64,000 nt of DNA. Origin: an uncultured Bacilli bacterium (GTDB taxonomy: Bacteria; Bacillota_I; Bacilli_A; RF39; UBA660). The stretch spans positions 124,001 to 188,000 of the forward strand of contig CAKPMY010000001.1 in the NCBI GenBank assembly GCA_934168245.1, given 5' to 3'. Every line of letters starts with the position of its first letter. The stretch's first letter is position 1. Below are positions 1 to 9,590 of the stretch, one piece after another. The translations under genes and the position numbers were made by a program. Below the pieces are notes generated by a model. It saw only the letters and a program-made list of their open reading frames with translations. It did not search any database and was not told the origin of the DNA.

Positions 1-474
1 CTGCCCCGTAAATACACTAGTCTTATCTTTAATTAATGCCTTTATCTTAAAAACATCCCTATTAGATACAACTTTATAGCCAATCTCTTCATAATATTTT
101 AATATCTCATCTACTTCTTTTAACTTATCACTATCTACTAAATCTTCTTTAGTTATACAAATAATTGCTTCTACATTATGTAACTCCATAAGTACTAACA
201 ACTTATCTAACAAATTCAAAGAAAAATCTGGATTTACTAAACTTGTAATTATAAAGGCTTGATCAATATTACTTACTTTTGGTCTTTCAAATTCATTTTT
301 TCTCGGTAATATCTTCTCTATTAATTTTTTATCACTACTGAAAAGAACATAATCACCTACTACTGGTGTAATATGTTCTTTTCTAAATATTCCTCTACAT
401 TTACAAGGATAAACTTTATCTTCACAACTAACATAATGTAAATCACTAACTATTTTTATTATTTGTCCTTGCAT
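1..474 (-). CDS. rsgA: Ribosome small-subunit GTPase RsgA, N-terminal part (cut by window edge)
   Basis: RsgA is a circularly permuted GTPase that helps late maturation of the 30S ribosomal subunit. Only the first 158 codons are in the window. The visible part has an OB-fold-like N-terminus (residues about 1-60), then the G4-type motif TKxDL (read as ITKEDL near residue 112). It ends in VFTGQ, the residues that normally lead straight into the P-loop, which lies off the edge. The ATG at 474 follows a strong GGGGG ribosome-binding site about 12 bp after the prkC stop. The gene is last in the rlmN-prpC-prkC-rsgA string, the same order as in Bacillus. Identification is from family knowledge of motif order and neighbours. 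Confidence 0.93.
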   Translation of the reverse strand, partial: MQGQIIKIVSDLHYVSCEDKVYPCKCRGIFRKEHITPVVGDYVLFSSDKKLIEKILPRKNEFERPKVSNIDQAFIITSLVNPDFSLNLLDKLLVLMELHNVEAIICITKEDLVDSDKLKEVDEILKYYEEIGYKVVSNRDVFKIKALIKDKTSVFTGQ

Positions 475-486
475 ATATCCCCCATA

Positions 487-2295
487 TTAATTTGTCTTAT
501 TATCTTTATTATCACTATTATTCTTATTATCCGTATTATCTTTATTATCTTTGTCCTTATCTGTATCAGGAGTTGGTTCTTTAGCAAACGTAACTTTTAT
601 TTTAGTCTTTTTATATATTGGTGTACCTGCCGCTCTAGATTGACTAATTACTTTACCTGGAGCATAAGCCGTAGTCTCTTGATAGTCAGGAGTCAACTCT
701 AAATCATACTTTGTACAGAATGCCTCTACATCATCTATTGTCCAACCTTCAGCATTCATATCTGGGAACTTATCAATAATATCTGGAATATATAGTATTA
801 TTGAATCTCCTTTTTTAACTTCTGAACCTGCCGCTAAAGACTGTCCTATAATTTCTTGTTCATCATACTCTTTATCATTATCTGTAGGCTCTTTTTTCTC
901 TACTGTAACTTTTAATCCATACTTAGTCTCCAGTATTGTCTGTATTTCTATATAATTCTTACCAGTATAATCTTCTATCTCATATACTTCTTCTCCTAAT
1001 GACTTATATATTGTCACCACAGTACCTGGTTTAACACTTCTTCCTTCTTCTGGATCTGTTCTTGTAACTCTATTTTTATCTATTGTTGAAGAAGCCTCTG
1101 TCTTAATCTTAGTATCTACTTCTAAGCCTAATGCTTGTAATTTCTTCTCACAAACACTAATCTTTTCTCCTTCACAAGTAGGCACTGTAACTGGCTTTTC
1201 ATTAGAAAGTGCTGGAAACACAAAGAACACAACAACTAATGCTAGTAAAAGTAACCCAAATATTACTGACAAGATAATGATAACTATATTACTTTTCTTT
1301 TCTACAAACTCATCACTATCTTCTACTTTTGTCGCCACTTTTTCAGTATCTTCTTCTACTTCTTTATCATTATCTTCATCTTTTTTACTAACTTCTTGTT
1401 TCTTTATTTTCTTTGTATTTTCATTCTCATGTTCTGGATACTTATATTGATAAACTGGCTCATCCATACGATCATCATCAAGTGCTGTAAGTAAATCTTC
1501 ATGCATACTTCTTGCATCATCATATCTATTTTTTGGATTTTTAGCCGTTGCTTTACGTATTATATTTTCAATACTTTGTGGTATTGCTGGATTCTCATCT
1601 CTTAAACTTGGTAATGGATCCCTCATATGTTTAAGTGCTATCTCTACGGCATTATCTCCTCTAAATGGTAAACTACCACTTAACAATTCATAAAAGATAA
1701 TACCCATTGAGTATATGTCACTTTTAATTGTACAACCTTTTCCAGATGCCTGTTCAGGTGGTAAATAATGAACACTACCCATAACTGAATTTGTTTGTGT
1801 AAGCTGTGTTGAATTAAGTGCCATGGCTATACCAAAATCTGTAATCTTAATTTGTCCATCATCTTTAATCATAATATTTTGAGGCTTTAAATCTCTATGA
1901 ATAATATATGAGTCGTGTGCATGAGCCATACCATCAGTAAGTTGTAACATAATATCAATGGCCTCAGACAAAGTAAGTGTTCCTCTCTTCTTCAGCAACT
2001 GTTTCAAAGTCTTACCTTCAATATATTCCATTACTATATAATAAAGTCCATTATCTTCTCCTACATCATACATCTCTACTATATTAGGATGTGCTAAAGA
2101 AGATGCAGATAATGCTTCTCTTTGAAATCTTCTAACAAACTTCTCATCATTAGATAAATCTCCTCTTAAAACTTTAATTGCCACATTTCTATCTAGTATC
2201 GTATCATAGCCCAAATAAACATTGGCCATTCCACCTTCACCAATTGATCTTATTATTTCATAACGATCGTTTATTTTCTGACCCTTTGTAATCAC
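487..2295 (-). CDS. prkC: Membrane serine/threonine kinase with PASTA domains (PrkC/PknB)
   Basis: This is a eukaryotic-type sensor kinase that binds peptidoglycan fragments outside the cell and phosphorylates proteins inside; in spore formers it is known to signal germination. The kinase domain covers about residues 12-270: glycine loop GEGGMA (19-24), catalytic lysine K41, HRDLKPQN (133-140) and DFG (153-155). An acidic linker follows, then one membrane helix (about 338-363) and three PASTA repeats (about 367-575). The tail is an unusual Asp/Lys/Asn-rich stretch of about 30 residues. The start is a GTG whose G is shared with the TAG stop of prpC, so kinase and phosphatase are translationally coupled. 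Confidence 0.96.
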   Translation of the reverse strand: MITKGQKINDRYEIIRSIGEGGMANVYLGYDTILDRNVAIKVLRGDLSNDEKFVRRFQREALSASSLAHPNIVEMYDVGEDNGLYYIVMEYIEGKTLKQLLKKRGTLTLSEAIDIMLQLTDGMAHAHDSYIIHRDLKPQNIMIKDDGQIKITDFGIAMALNSTQLTQTNSVMGSVHYLPPEQASGKGCTIKSDIYSMGIIFYELLSGSLPFRGDNAVEIALKHMRDPLPSLRDENPAIPQSIENIIRKATAKNPKNRYDDARSMHEDLLTALDDDRMDEPVYQYKYPEHENENTKKIKKQEVSKKDEDNDKEVEEDTEKVATKVEDSDEFVEKKSNIVIIILSVIFGLLLLALVVVFFVFPALSNEKPVTVPTCEGEKISVCEKKLQALGLEVDTKIKTEASSTIDKNRVTRTDPEEGRSVKPGTVVTIYKSLGEEVYEIEDYTGKNYIEIQTILETKYGLKVTVEKKEPTDNDKEYDEQEIIGQSLAAGSEVKKGDSIILYIPDIIDKFPDMNAEGWTIDDVEAFCTKYDLELTPDYQETTAYAPGKVISQSRAAGTPIYKKTKIKVTFAKEPTPDTDKDKDNKDNTDNKNNSDNKDNKTN

Positions 2296-3044
2296 TATTT
2301 GTCACCTTCTTTTTCTAAAGTCAAATAAGCAACCGAAATATTATCTGTTCCCCCACGATTATTCGCTTTTCTAATCAATCTCTCTACCTTTTCCTCTACA
2401 CTACCTTCCCCAAGTAGTACTTTCTCTATTTGTTCTCTATCTAACATATTAGTAAGTCCATCACTACATAATAGAACTTCTCTAATATTCATATCCATAT
2501 CACATTCAAATATATCAACGTCTACATTAAGTGCAGCACCTAATGCTTTCATCAATACATTTTTCTTTGGATGAATACTAGCCTCTTCTTTAGTAAGTTC
2601 CCCTGCACTAACTAATAGATTAACTAATGTATGATCATATGTAACTTTTCTTAATTCATCATCTTTAAGTACAAATCCAGAAGAATCTCCTACATTACCA
2701 AACAATAAATAGTCTTTTGTATATACTGCAAGTACTAATGTCGTACCCATTCCTTTACTCTCTGGATGTGTCTTTTCATGTTGAAATATCAAAGTATTTA
2801 TTTCATCTACTGCATCTCTTATCCAGTTTATTGCACTGACCTTTGTTAAATGAAAAAATGTCTCTTTAAAATGTTTACCTAAATAACCTATCGCTATAGA
2901 ACTAGCAACTTCTCCTGCAGAGTGTCCTCCCATTCCATCTGCAATAGCCATTAAGTATTCATTATCACTATTTTTAACTATAATTACACTATCTTCATTA
3001 TGATCTCTAACTTTACCTGCATCAGTTAAATAAAATGATCTCAT
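2295..3044 (-). CDS. prpC: PP2C-type protein phosphatase (PrpC/Stp)
   Basis: This metal-dependent serine/threonine phosphatase reverses phosphorylation by the adjacent kinase PrkC. At 249 residues it has the usual family length. Metal-binding motifs are plain: RDHNED (13-18), DGMGGH (36-41), and GGTDNIS near the C-terminus. It has no membrane segment, so it is cytoplasmic. The ATG overlaps the rlmN TGA by four bases (ATGA) and its stop overlaps the prkC GTG by one base, showing tight coupling of the three genes. Confidence 0.96.
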   Translation of the reverse strand: MRSFYLTDAGKVRDHNEDSVIIVKNSDNEYLMAIADGMGGHSAGEVASSIAIGYLGKHFKETFFHLTKVSAINWIRDAVDEINTLIFQHEKTHPESKGMGTTLVLAVYTKDYLLFGNVGDSSGFVLKDDELRKVTYDHTLVNLLVSAGELTKEEASIHPKKNVLMKALGAALNVDVDIFECDMDMNIREVLLCSDGLTNMLDREQIEKVLLGEGSVEEKVERLIRKANNRGGTDNISVAYLTLEKEGDK

Positions 3045-4063
3045 ACTTCCTCCTTCTTACTTCTAAGTTGTCCACAAGCAGCACTAATATTACCACCAAA
3101 TTCTTTTCGTATTGTTACACTTATATTATTTTTTTTAAGTATATCATAGAACTTCATAATTTGAACAGTACTACTTCTCTTAAAGTTTAAATTATTAGTC
3201 TCATTATAAGGAATCAAATTAATGTAACAGTTCATTCCTTTAACTAAATTACTTAATTCTACTGCACACTCTACACTATCATTAATTCCCTCTAATAATA
3301 CATATTCAAATGTAATCCTTCTATTAGTTTTATTATAATACTTTTTTAACGCCGGTATCAATACATCTAAAGGATATGCTTTATTAATTGGCATTATCTT
3401 ATCTCTTATCTCATTATTAGGAGCATGTAAACTAATTGCTAAATTAAACTGTAAATCTAATTTACTAAACTCTTCTATTTTTGGTACTATTCCACAAGTA
3501 GATACTGTTATATGTCTAGCCCCTATCGCTATTCCTTTAGGATGATTAATTATCTTTAAGAATTTTACCAAGTTATCATAATTATCAAATGGTTCTCCAA
3601 TTCCCATCACTACAACATGACTAATTCTCTCTCCTAACTCTTCTTCTATCATAAGTATTTGTAATACCATTTCATACGCTCCTAGATTACGTACTTTTTT
3701 TCTTCTTCCAGACTCACAAAACTTACATCCCATATTACAACCAACTTCTGATGAAACACATACACTATTACCATAATCATGTCTCATTAAAACAGCCTCT
3801 ATATGTTCTCCATCAAAAAGTTCAAACAAGCACTTACAAACATCCTTATCTTTTTCAACACTAACTATCTTTAATCTATCTATACTATAATCACTAGAAA
3901 CTCTTTCTAATAATTCTTTTTTAATATTTGTAACTTCTTCATAACTTTTAATTCTCTTCTCATACAACCAAGAAAATAACTGATCAGCATGAAACTTCTT
4001 AGAACCTATCTCTATAAAGTAATTTTCTAATTCTTCAAGTGTTAATCCATATATATTATTCAT
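3041..4063 (-). CDS. rlmN: Dual-specificity RNA methyltransferase RlmN
   Basis: RlmN is a radical-SAM enzyme that methylates C2 of adenosine 2503 in 23S rRNA and of A37 in some tRNAs. The cluster-binding CxxxCxxC motif is at C109, C113 and C116, and the methyl-carrying cysteine near the end is C330 (in AACGQL). Length 340 fits the family. The ATG at 4063 follows GGGTGA at good spacing. It heads the coupled rlmN-prpC-prkC-rsgA string. A 54-base gap separates it from the unknown gene upstream. Confidence 0.96.
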   Translation of the reverse strand: MNNIYGLTLEELENYFIEIGSKKFHADQLFSWLYEKRIKSYEEVTNIKKELLERVSSDYSIDRLKIVSVEKDKDVCKCLFELFDGEHIEAVLMRHDYGNSVCVSSEVGCNMGCKFCESGRRKKVRNLGAYEMVLQILMIEEELGERISHVVVMGIGEPFDNYDNLVKFLKIINHPKGIAIGARHITVSTCGIVPKIEEFSKLDLQFNLAISLHAPNNEIRDKIMPINKAYPLDVLIPALKKYYNKTNRRITFEYVLLEGINDSVECAVELSNLVKGMNCYINLIPYNETNNLNFKRSSTVQIMKFYDILKKNNISVTIRKEFGGNISAACGQLRSKKEEV

Positions 4064-4117
4064 TCTAAATCACCCATCAATCTACAACCTATTATATCAC
4101 AACATATAAAAAAATTG

Positions 4118-4846
4118 CTAATCTATTGGATTAACAATCTCACTAACTTTACCAAAGTCACTATAATCTATCGTAATAGTAAAAGTATTATTACATATCT
4201 TCTTATATTTACCATAACTATCTAATACTATTCCTATCTTATAAATATCTCCATTACTATTAGTAGTAAACATAATCTCATTAGGAATCTCTTCTATATC
4301 TATATTAATACCCTCTAATTTAGATACTATATTAGCACTAAGTATTTTATATGAATATGTAACTTTCCCAGTCTCATACTCTGTTTTTGATATAAATGTA
4401 GCCTCACTAAATACACTATCTATTTTTTTTATATCTAAAAAATCTTTAAATAGATATGGATCTTCACTCATTAACCAATTCCCACTAGCATTAGTATAAT
4501 AAGTATCCTTATTTTTATAATATCCTACACCATTCACTGTAAATAACTCACTATTATTACTTTTATCCCCTACATAATTATAACTAATTCCATCTATATT
4601 AATATTATAATTAAATTTATAATTCCCCTGTTCTATTAAACTTATTCCTAAATTATTACTACTACTATTATTTTTATTATTATCTACATAATTATTATTT
4701 CTAGGTCCCATTCTTGCTAATATTGCTATTCCAAGAAAAAATATAAAGTAAAAACCAAAGAAAAGTATTGCTCTTCCTTTAGATGTCTTTCTCATTTCTT
4801 TAATTTTATTAATTATTTCACTTATATTTTTACCTATATTCTTCAT
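4118..4846 (-). CDS. Unknown membrane-anchored protein
   Basis: I do not recognise this family. The 242-residue product has a basic cytoplasmic N-terminus (about 25 residues), one membrane helix (about 27-45), an Asn-rich linker, then an extracytoplasmic domain rich in Tyr, Asn and beta-type alternation (about 65-242). The ATG directly follows the fmt TAG, with an AAGGTG ribosome site inside the end of fmt, so the two genes are one transcription unit. It takes a place where Bacillus carries rsmB. No signal cleavage site or lipobox is visible. It may be an envelope-associated protein, but nothing shows a function. Confidence 0.7.
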   Translation of the reverse strand: MKNIGKNISEIINKIKEMRKTSKGRAILFFGFYFIFFLGIAILARMGPRNNNYVDNNKNNSSSNNLGISLIEQGNYKFNYNINIDGISYNYVGDKSNNSELFTVNGVGYYKNKDTYYTNASGNWLMSEDPYLFKDFLDIKKIDSVFSEATFISKTEYETGKVTYSYKILSANIVSKLEGINIDIEEIPNEIMFTTNSNGDIYKIGIVLDSYGKYKKICNNTFTITIDYSDFGKVSEIVNPID

Positions 4847-5785
4847 CTATTTTAACACCTTACCAATTAAATTCTTATCATGTAACCCATTTATATAACT
4901 ACTAGCACTCATTCTCTTCTTCCCAAATGGTTTTATATCTGTAAGTATTATTTCTCCATCTAAAGTCATAACACCTATACCTTCTTTATAAAGTCCTGTT
5001 ACTTCTCCTATCTCTTTATTAGTAAATTTTCTCTCACTAATCTCTGCTCTATATATTTTAAATTCATCTCCATCTACTAATAAATTAGCCCCTGGTACTG
5101 GCGATAATCCTCTTATCTGATTAAATACTTCCCTTCTAGTTTTACCTAAATCTATATGTTCTTCTTCTCTTTTTATATTATAAGCATACGTAACTTCTTC
5201 TTCATTTTGTTTAATTCTTTTATTTGTCCCCTCTATAATACTAGGCATAGTCTCAAGTAATAATTCTTTTCCCATAATACTAAGTCTATCATGTAAACTC
5301 TCTAAATTATCACTATCTAATATTTCGGTTTCCTTAGTAGAAATAATATCTCCATTATCCATCTTTTTATCCATATACATAATAGTAATACCTGTCTTAC
5401 TATATCCATCTATAATCGCTTTATGTATTGGTGCCCCTCCCCTTAATTTAGGAAGTAATGATGCATGTACATTTATACATCCAAGTCTAGGATAATCTAA
5501 TATTGCACTAGGTATAATTTGTCCATAAGCACAAGTTACTATAATGTCTGGATTAAGTTTTAATATATCTTCATACTCTTCTTTTATCTTTTCTGGTTGT
5601 AATACTAAAATATTATGTTTAAGAGCAACTTCTTTTATCGGTGTATTAACTAACTCTTGTTTTCTTCCTACTCTTTTATCAGGCTGACTAACAACTCCTA
5701 CTACTTCATAATTTTCAATTAAACCTTCAAGTATTGGAACTGCAAAGTCAGGTGTCCCCATAAATACAACTCTAGTTTTATTCAT
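4847..5785 (-). CDS. fmt: Methionyl-tRNA formyltransferase
   Basis: The enzyme puts a formyl group on initiator Met-tRNA using 10-formyl-tetrahydrofolate. Visible motifs are the N-terminal FMGTPDFAVP stretch and HASLLPKLRGGAPIH in the middle, which holds the catalytic Asn/His region, followed by the C-terminal OB-like domain from about residue 205. Two ATGs lie three codons apart (5794 and 5785). The AGAGG ribosome site is at normal distance from the second one, so 5785 is chosen (312 residues). The upstream gene's TGA overlaps the first ATG. In Bacillus fmt is preceded by def, which is not here. Confidence 0.95.
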   Translation of the reverse strand: MNKTRVVFMGTPDFAVPILEGLIENYEVVGVVSQPDKRVGRKQELVNTPIKEVALKHNILVLQPEKIKEEYEDILKLNPDIIVTCAYGQIIPSAILDYPRLGCINVHASLLPKLRGGAPIHKAIIDGYSKTGITIMYMDKKMDNGDIISTKETEILDSDNLESLHDRLSIMGKELLLETMPSIIEGTNKRIKQNEEEVTYAYNIKREEEHIDLGKTRREVFNQIRGLSPVPGANLLVDGDEFKIYRAEISERKFTNKEIGEVTGLYKEGIGVMTLDGEIILTDIKPFGKKRMSASSYINGLHDKNLIGKVLK

Positions 5786-5790
5786 TATTA

Positions 5791-6975
5791 TCATCCTCTA
5801 CTAATCATTATAATCGTAATAAGTACTCCTAATGTAATAAGTACAGATCCTACTAACATCAATATAGATGCTCTTCCATAGGCATTAATTATCTTATCAC
5901 TATTATAATTATTTTGTCTATTTTTTACCTCTTCCTGTTCTCTTCTTTTTCTATTAATAATAGCCTTATAATTACTAATATTAATAACTCTAATATCACT
6001 AGCACTAATCATACTTCTAATCTCTATCTTATTATTAATACAATTAAATATTTTTCCTAAGGAACTACCCAAGTCACAACTAGTACTATCTTTAATTATT
6101 TTATCTATATCATCTAAATAATTAATCCCAAAAACACTTCTCTTAACGGCCATAATACTAACAGTAGAAGTATCTGTCTTTAACTTCTTCCACTCATCTG
6201 AACAAGTCTTAATAATATCTTTCTTATATGCCTCTCCTACTCCTAATCTCCTCATAAGTAAATTAAGATTACTAAAGCATCCAAAATAATCATTCTTAAA
6301 ATAAGCTGTTCTCAAATAATTCTTACTATTAATCTTACTATCTCCTAATATTTTATAAAAATACATTGGAGCAGCATAAGCATAAAAACATCCTAATACA
6401 AAACTATCTGTAAAATAAACACAATTCTCATTAAAATTCTTATTAATTATACTTTCCCCATCTTTTACAAGTATCTTATCCATTTGTATAAACTTCTCAT
6501 AAGAATTATGATATTGTTCTGGTATCATTCCTTTTCTTATAATCTGTTCTTTATAAGCGGTAGGAAATCCATGAAATACATAGCCATTAACTATATACTT
6601 ATCATAAACATATTTAATAATGTACTCTTTCGCTAAATCATCTTCTCTATTTTCAAGTCCTAATTTTATTGCACAAATCTTCCCAAGTACTTTATTTATT
6701 CCTTCATTTATATCTACAACATCACCTAATTTTTTAAGTAATTTTCTAACCTGCATAATATAATCATCTAAGTAAAACTCATCTTCTACTATAACTTGAT
6801 ACTTATATAATGCATCATAAAATATAAAAAGACTACAAGTAGAATCATAAAACTTCTCATAATTATCATAAAATGTACTTTTCTTATTTACATAACTATT
6901 ACTAGTAATAATCTCATCTACAAACTCTACTACGTCTCTTCTTTTAAAGATTCGCTCTAACACACGCCTCACCAA
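5791..6975 (-). CDS. Unknown tail-anchored protein, possibly ADP-ribosyltransferase-like
   Basis: This 394-residue protein has a large soluble part and a single C-terminal membrane helix (about 368-392), so the body is probably cytoplasmic. In the middle the order FHGF, then IIRKGM about eight residues later, then CVYFTDS followed by a Tyr/Ala-rich helix is like the core of PARP/ART-fold proteins (HGT, downstream Leu-Gly turn, Tyr-x-Thr strand and helix). I could not find a convincing catalytic glutamate. The start has no ATG: TTG at 6975 and GTGs at 6972 and 6963 are candidates. It lies 17 bases after a small membrane gene and overlaps fmt. The ART reading is a weak pattern match. Confidence 0.6.
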   Translation of the reverse strand: MVRRVLERIFKRRDVVEFVDEIITSNSYVNKKSTFYDNYEKFYDSTCSLFIFYDALYKYQVIVEDEFYLDDYIMQVRKLLKKLGDVVDINEGINKVLGKICAIKLGLENREDDLAKEYIIKYVYDKYIVNGYVFHGFPTAYKEQIIRKGMIPEQYHNSYEKFIQMDKILVKDGESIINKNFNENCVYFTDSFVLGCFYAYAAPMYFYKILGDSKINSKNYLRTAYFKNDYFGCFSNLNLLMRRLGVGEAYKKDIIKTCSDEWKKLKTDTSTVSIMAVKRSVFGINYLDDIDKIIKDSTSCDLGSSLGKIFNCINNKIEIRSMISASDIRVINISNYKAIINRKRREQEEVKNRQNNYNSDKIINAYGRASILMLVGSVLITLGVLITIIMISRG

Positions 6976-6992
6976 CCTAAAACAAGTCTATA

Positions 6993-7253
6993 TTAATTAT
7001 TTGTAAACCACAAAATAGCATAATATAAACTTCCAAGTATTATAAAAGCCAGTAAACATAAAAGTACTATTCTAACAAATATATTATTTCTATCCATATA
7101 TGCATCATAATTCTTTGCTGCATTATCCATAACTCTATCAAACTCTTCTGAATTCTTTTTATTTGTCTCTAACTTTTTAAAACTATCATCTTGATATGAA
7201 TTATCTGTATTCTCAGCCTGTTCTACTATCTTACTAAAAAAACTATTTCCCAT
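6993..7253 (-). CDS. Small tail-anchored membrane protein, unknown
   Basis: The 86-residue product is hydrophilic and acidic for about 60 residues, then ends in one membrane helix (about 61-82). This is the layout of a tail-anchored cytoplasmic protein. The ATG follows ATAGGAG at normal spacing. It lies between priA and the possible ART-like gene, which is also tail-anchored; the two could act together at the membrane. No family is recognised. Confidence 0.65.
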   Translation of the reverse strand: MGNSFFSKIVEQAENTDNSYQDDSFKKLETNKKNSEEFDRVMDNAAKNYDAYMDRNNIFVRIVLLCLLAFIILGSLYYAILWFTNN

Positions 7254-7293
7254 ACAAACAACTCCTATTCTACTAATAGAATATCACAAATTA

Positions 7294-9462
7294 TTAAAAA
7301 TGACTAGGATTAAAATTAACATCTATCTTTATATTTCTATTATCTTTATAATGATCTATTACTTTATTAAGTACTTCTCTTAAATCCTCATCTTTTTTAT
7401 ATTTAAGTATAATTCCATATCTATATATATTATTAAGTTTAAATATCGTACAAGGTGAAGGACCAAGTATTATCATATTAATTAATTTATTATGAAATAG
7501 TTTTGTAATCTTAAGTGACTCTTCATATATATATTTATTATCTTTCCCAGATATTTTTACATAACAAATATAGTAATATGGTGGATATTTCAATTCTCTT
7601 CTAATACTCATTTCTTTATTGTAAAATCCTAAGTAATCATGTCTTTTTGTATATTGTATTGCATAATGTTCTGGATTAAATGTCTGTATTACTACTTCTC
7701 CTTCTTTATCACTTCTACCCGCTCTCCCTGCTACTTGTGCTAGTAATGAAAAGGTTGTCTCACTACTTCTAAAATCTGGTATATTCAAACTAGTATCGGC
7801 ATTTATTACCCCGACTAATGTCACATTATCGAAGTCAAGCCCTTTACTAACTATCTGTGTTCCAAGTAATATATCATACTCATGATTTTTAAAGGCTTTA
7901 ATCATCTTCTCATGCATACCCTTACGACTAGCAGTATCAAAGTCCATTCTTAAAATCCGACTCTCTGGAAATAACTTATTTAACTCTTCTTCTACTTTTT
8001 CTGTTCCGACTCCCAAATCATTAATAGACTTTTCATGACATTCTGGACAGGTATCATAAACTTTCGTCCCATATCCACAGTAATGACATCTAAGTGTTCT
8101 ACTACTTTTATGATAAGTAAGTGTAATATCACAATTAGGACACTTAAATGTATACCCACAATTCTTACAAGTAACAAATGATGAATATCCTCGTCTATTA
8201 AGTAATAATATAATCTGTTCATTTTTTAAAAGTCGCTTACTAATTGCCTCCAATAGTACTGGTGAAAAATGTCCCTTAGTCTTAGAAATCATCTCATTCA
8301 TATCAATTATATTTATATGCGGTAAACTCTTACCATTAATACGATTAGGTAATTCCAGTAATTTAAACACACCTTTCTTAGCTCTCGCAAATACTTCTAA
8401 AGACGGAGTAGCACTTCCCATTATAACTGGACAATTATGATATTTACCTCTAAGTAAAGCAATATCTTTCGCATTATATCTAGGATTAGAATCATCTTGT
8501 TTATAAGAATCACTATGCTCCTCATCTATAATAATCATTCCAATATTATTTAAAGGTGCAAATATAGCACTTCTAGCCCCAATAACTATCTTAGCCTCTC
8601 CCTTAACAATTCTTCTCCACTCATCATACTTTTCTCCATCAGATAAAGCCGAATGAATTGCTGCTATATTATCTCCAAATCTCTTCTGAAACCTTAAAAC
8701 CATCTGTGGAGTTAAACTAATCTCAGGTACCAACACTATACTAGTTTTGCCTTTATTTAAAGTATCTTCAATAAGTTCCATATAAACCTCAGTCTTACCA
8801 GATCCTGTAACCCCAAAAAGTAAATATGGAAAATACCCAGTATTAGCCAAAACCTCATCAACAACCAATTTTTGATCGTTAGTAAGTTCCTTCTTAGCCT
8901 CTATTTTTTCATTATAACTAAGTCTATAATGTTCTAACTTTTTCTCTAACAAAATATTCTTCTTAATTAACGTATTAAGAGAACTAAGTGATATATCTAC
9001 TAATTCTTTTCTTAAAACAAACTCCCTCTCCATACATAAATTAATAATCTTCTCTTGTGAAGTACTAAGTTTCCCATAACAAACAATATCTTTATTTAAG
9101 TAATAATACGTATCAAATTTCTTATTAATAACTCTTCCATTCTTAGCCTTTAATGCCTTAGGTAACATTATTTGGTAACAACTAATTAAAGTAGATAAAG
9201 TATCTTCTTGCATCTTTTTACCAAGTTCCAATAACTCACTATTTAAAATAGCCTCATCATCAATAACATCTAATATATCTTTAACTTCTACATCACTAGT
9301 ATTTTTTATCTCTACAACAAACCCTTCAAGTTCCATTTTCCCAAAAGGTACTTTTACTCTAATTCCAAGTTTTATCTTATCTAAAAAACTACTAGGTACT
9401 GCATAATCAAAAACTCTATCTATATTTTTATTAGATAATTCTACTAATACCCCAATAACCAA
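7294..9462 (-). CDS. priA: Primosomal helicase PriA
   Basis: PriA restarts stalled replication forks by binding D-loops and loading the replicative helicase. The N-terminal DNA-binding domain (IGVLVELSNKNIDRVFDY) is followed by a helicase core with Walker A GVTGSGKT, a DEEH Walker B box and ATPSLE, then a zinc-binding insert with eight cysteines in CxxC pairs, then helicase motifs DFDT and the QVAGRAGR segment. The longest frame begins at 9522, but a perfect AGGAGGTGA site sits seven bases before a TTG at 9462, which gives the usual PriA N-terminus (722 residues). It begins the minus-strand string toward fmt and rsgA. Confidence 0.95.
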   Translation of the reverse strand: MVIGVLVELSNKNIDRVFDYAVPSSFLDKIKLGIRVKVPFGKMELEGFVVEIKNTSDVEVKDILDVIDDEAILNSELLELGKKMQEDTLSTLISCYQIMLPKALKAKNGRVINKKFDTYYYLNKDIVCYGKLSTSQEKIINLCMEREFVLRKELVDISLSSLNTLIKKNILLEKKLEHYRLSYNEKIEAKKELTNDQKLVVDEVLANTGYFPYLLFGVTGSGKTEVYMELIEDTLNKGKTSIVLVPEISLTPQMVLRFQKRFGDNIAAIHSALSDGEKYDEWRRIVKGEAKIVIGARSAIFAPLNNIGMIIIDEEHSDSYKQDDSNPRYNAKDIALLRGKYHNCPVIMGSATPSLEVFARAKKGVFKLLELPNRINGKSLPHINIIDMNEMISKTKGHFSPVLLEAISKRLLKNEQIILLLNRRGYSSFVTCKNCGYTFKCPNCDITLTYHKSSRTLRCHYCGYGTKVYDTCPECHEKSINDLGVGTEKVEEELNKLFPESRILRMDFDTASRKGMHEKMIKAFKNHEYDILLGTQIVSKGLDFDNVTLVGVINADTSLNIPDFRSSETTFSLLAQVAGRAGRSDKEGEVVIQTFNPEHYAIQYTKRHDYLGFYNKEMSIRRELKYPPYYYICYVKISGKDNKYIYEESLKITKLFHNKLINMIILGPSPCTIFKLNNIYRYGIILKYKKDEDLREVLNKVIDHYKDNRNIKIDVNFNPSHF

Positions 9463-9590
9463 ATTATCACCTCCTAATGGAATCTCTATATATATTATAC
9501 TAAAAAAAACTACTCTTCCCAATAAATTATTTATAAATAATAAATATATCTTTTCAAAATATATGTTAAAATAAATAAAAGGAGAAACTT

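Noticed and set aside
463..702. Plus-strand hydrophobic open frame opposite prkC/rsgA
   Set aside because: It is antisense to the repeat-rich prkC tail and has no start signal.
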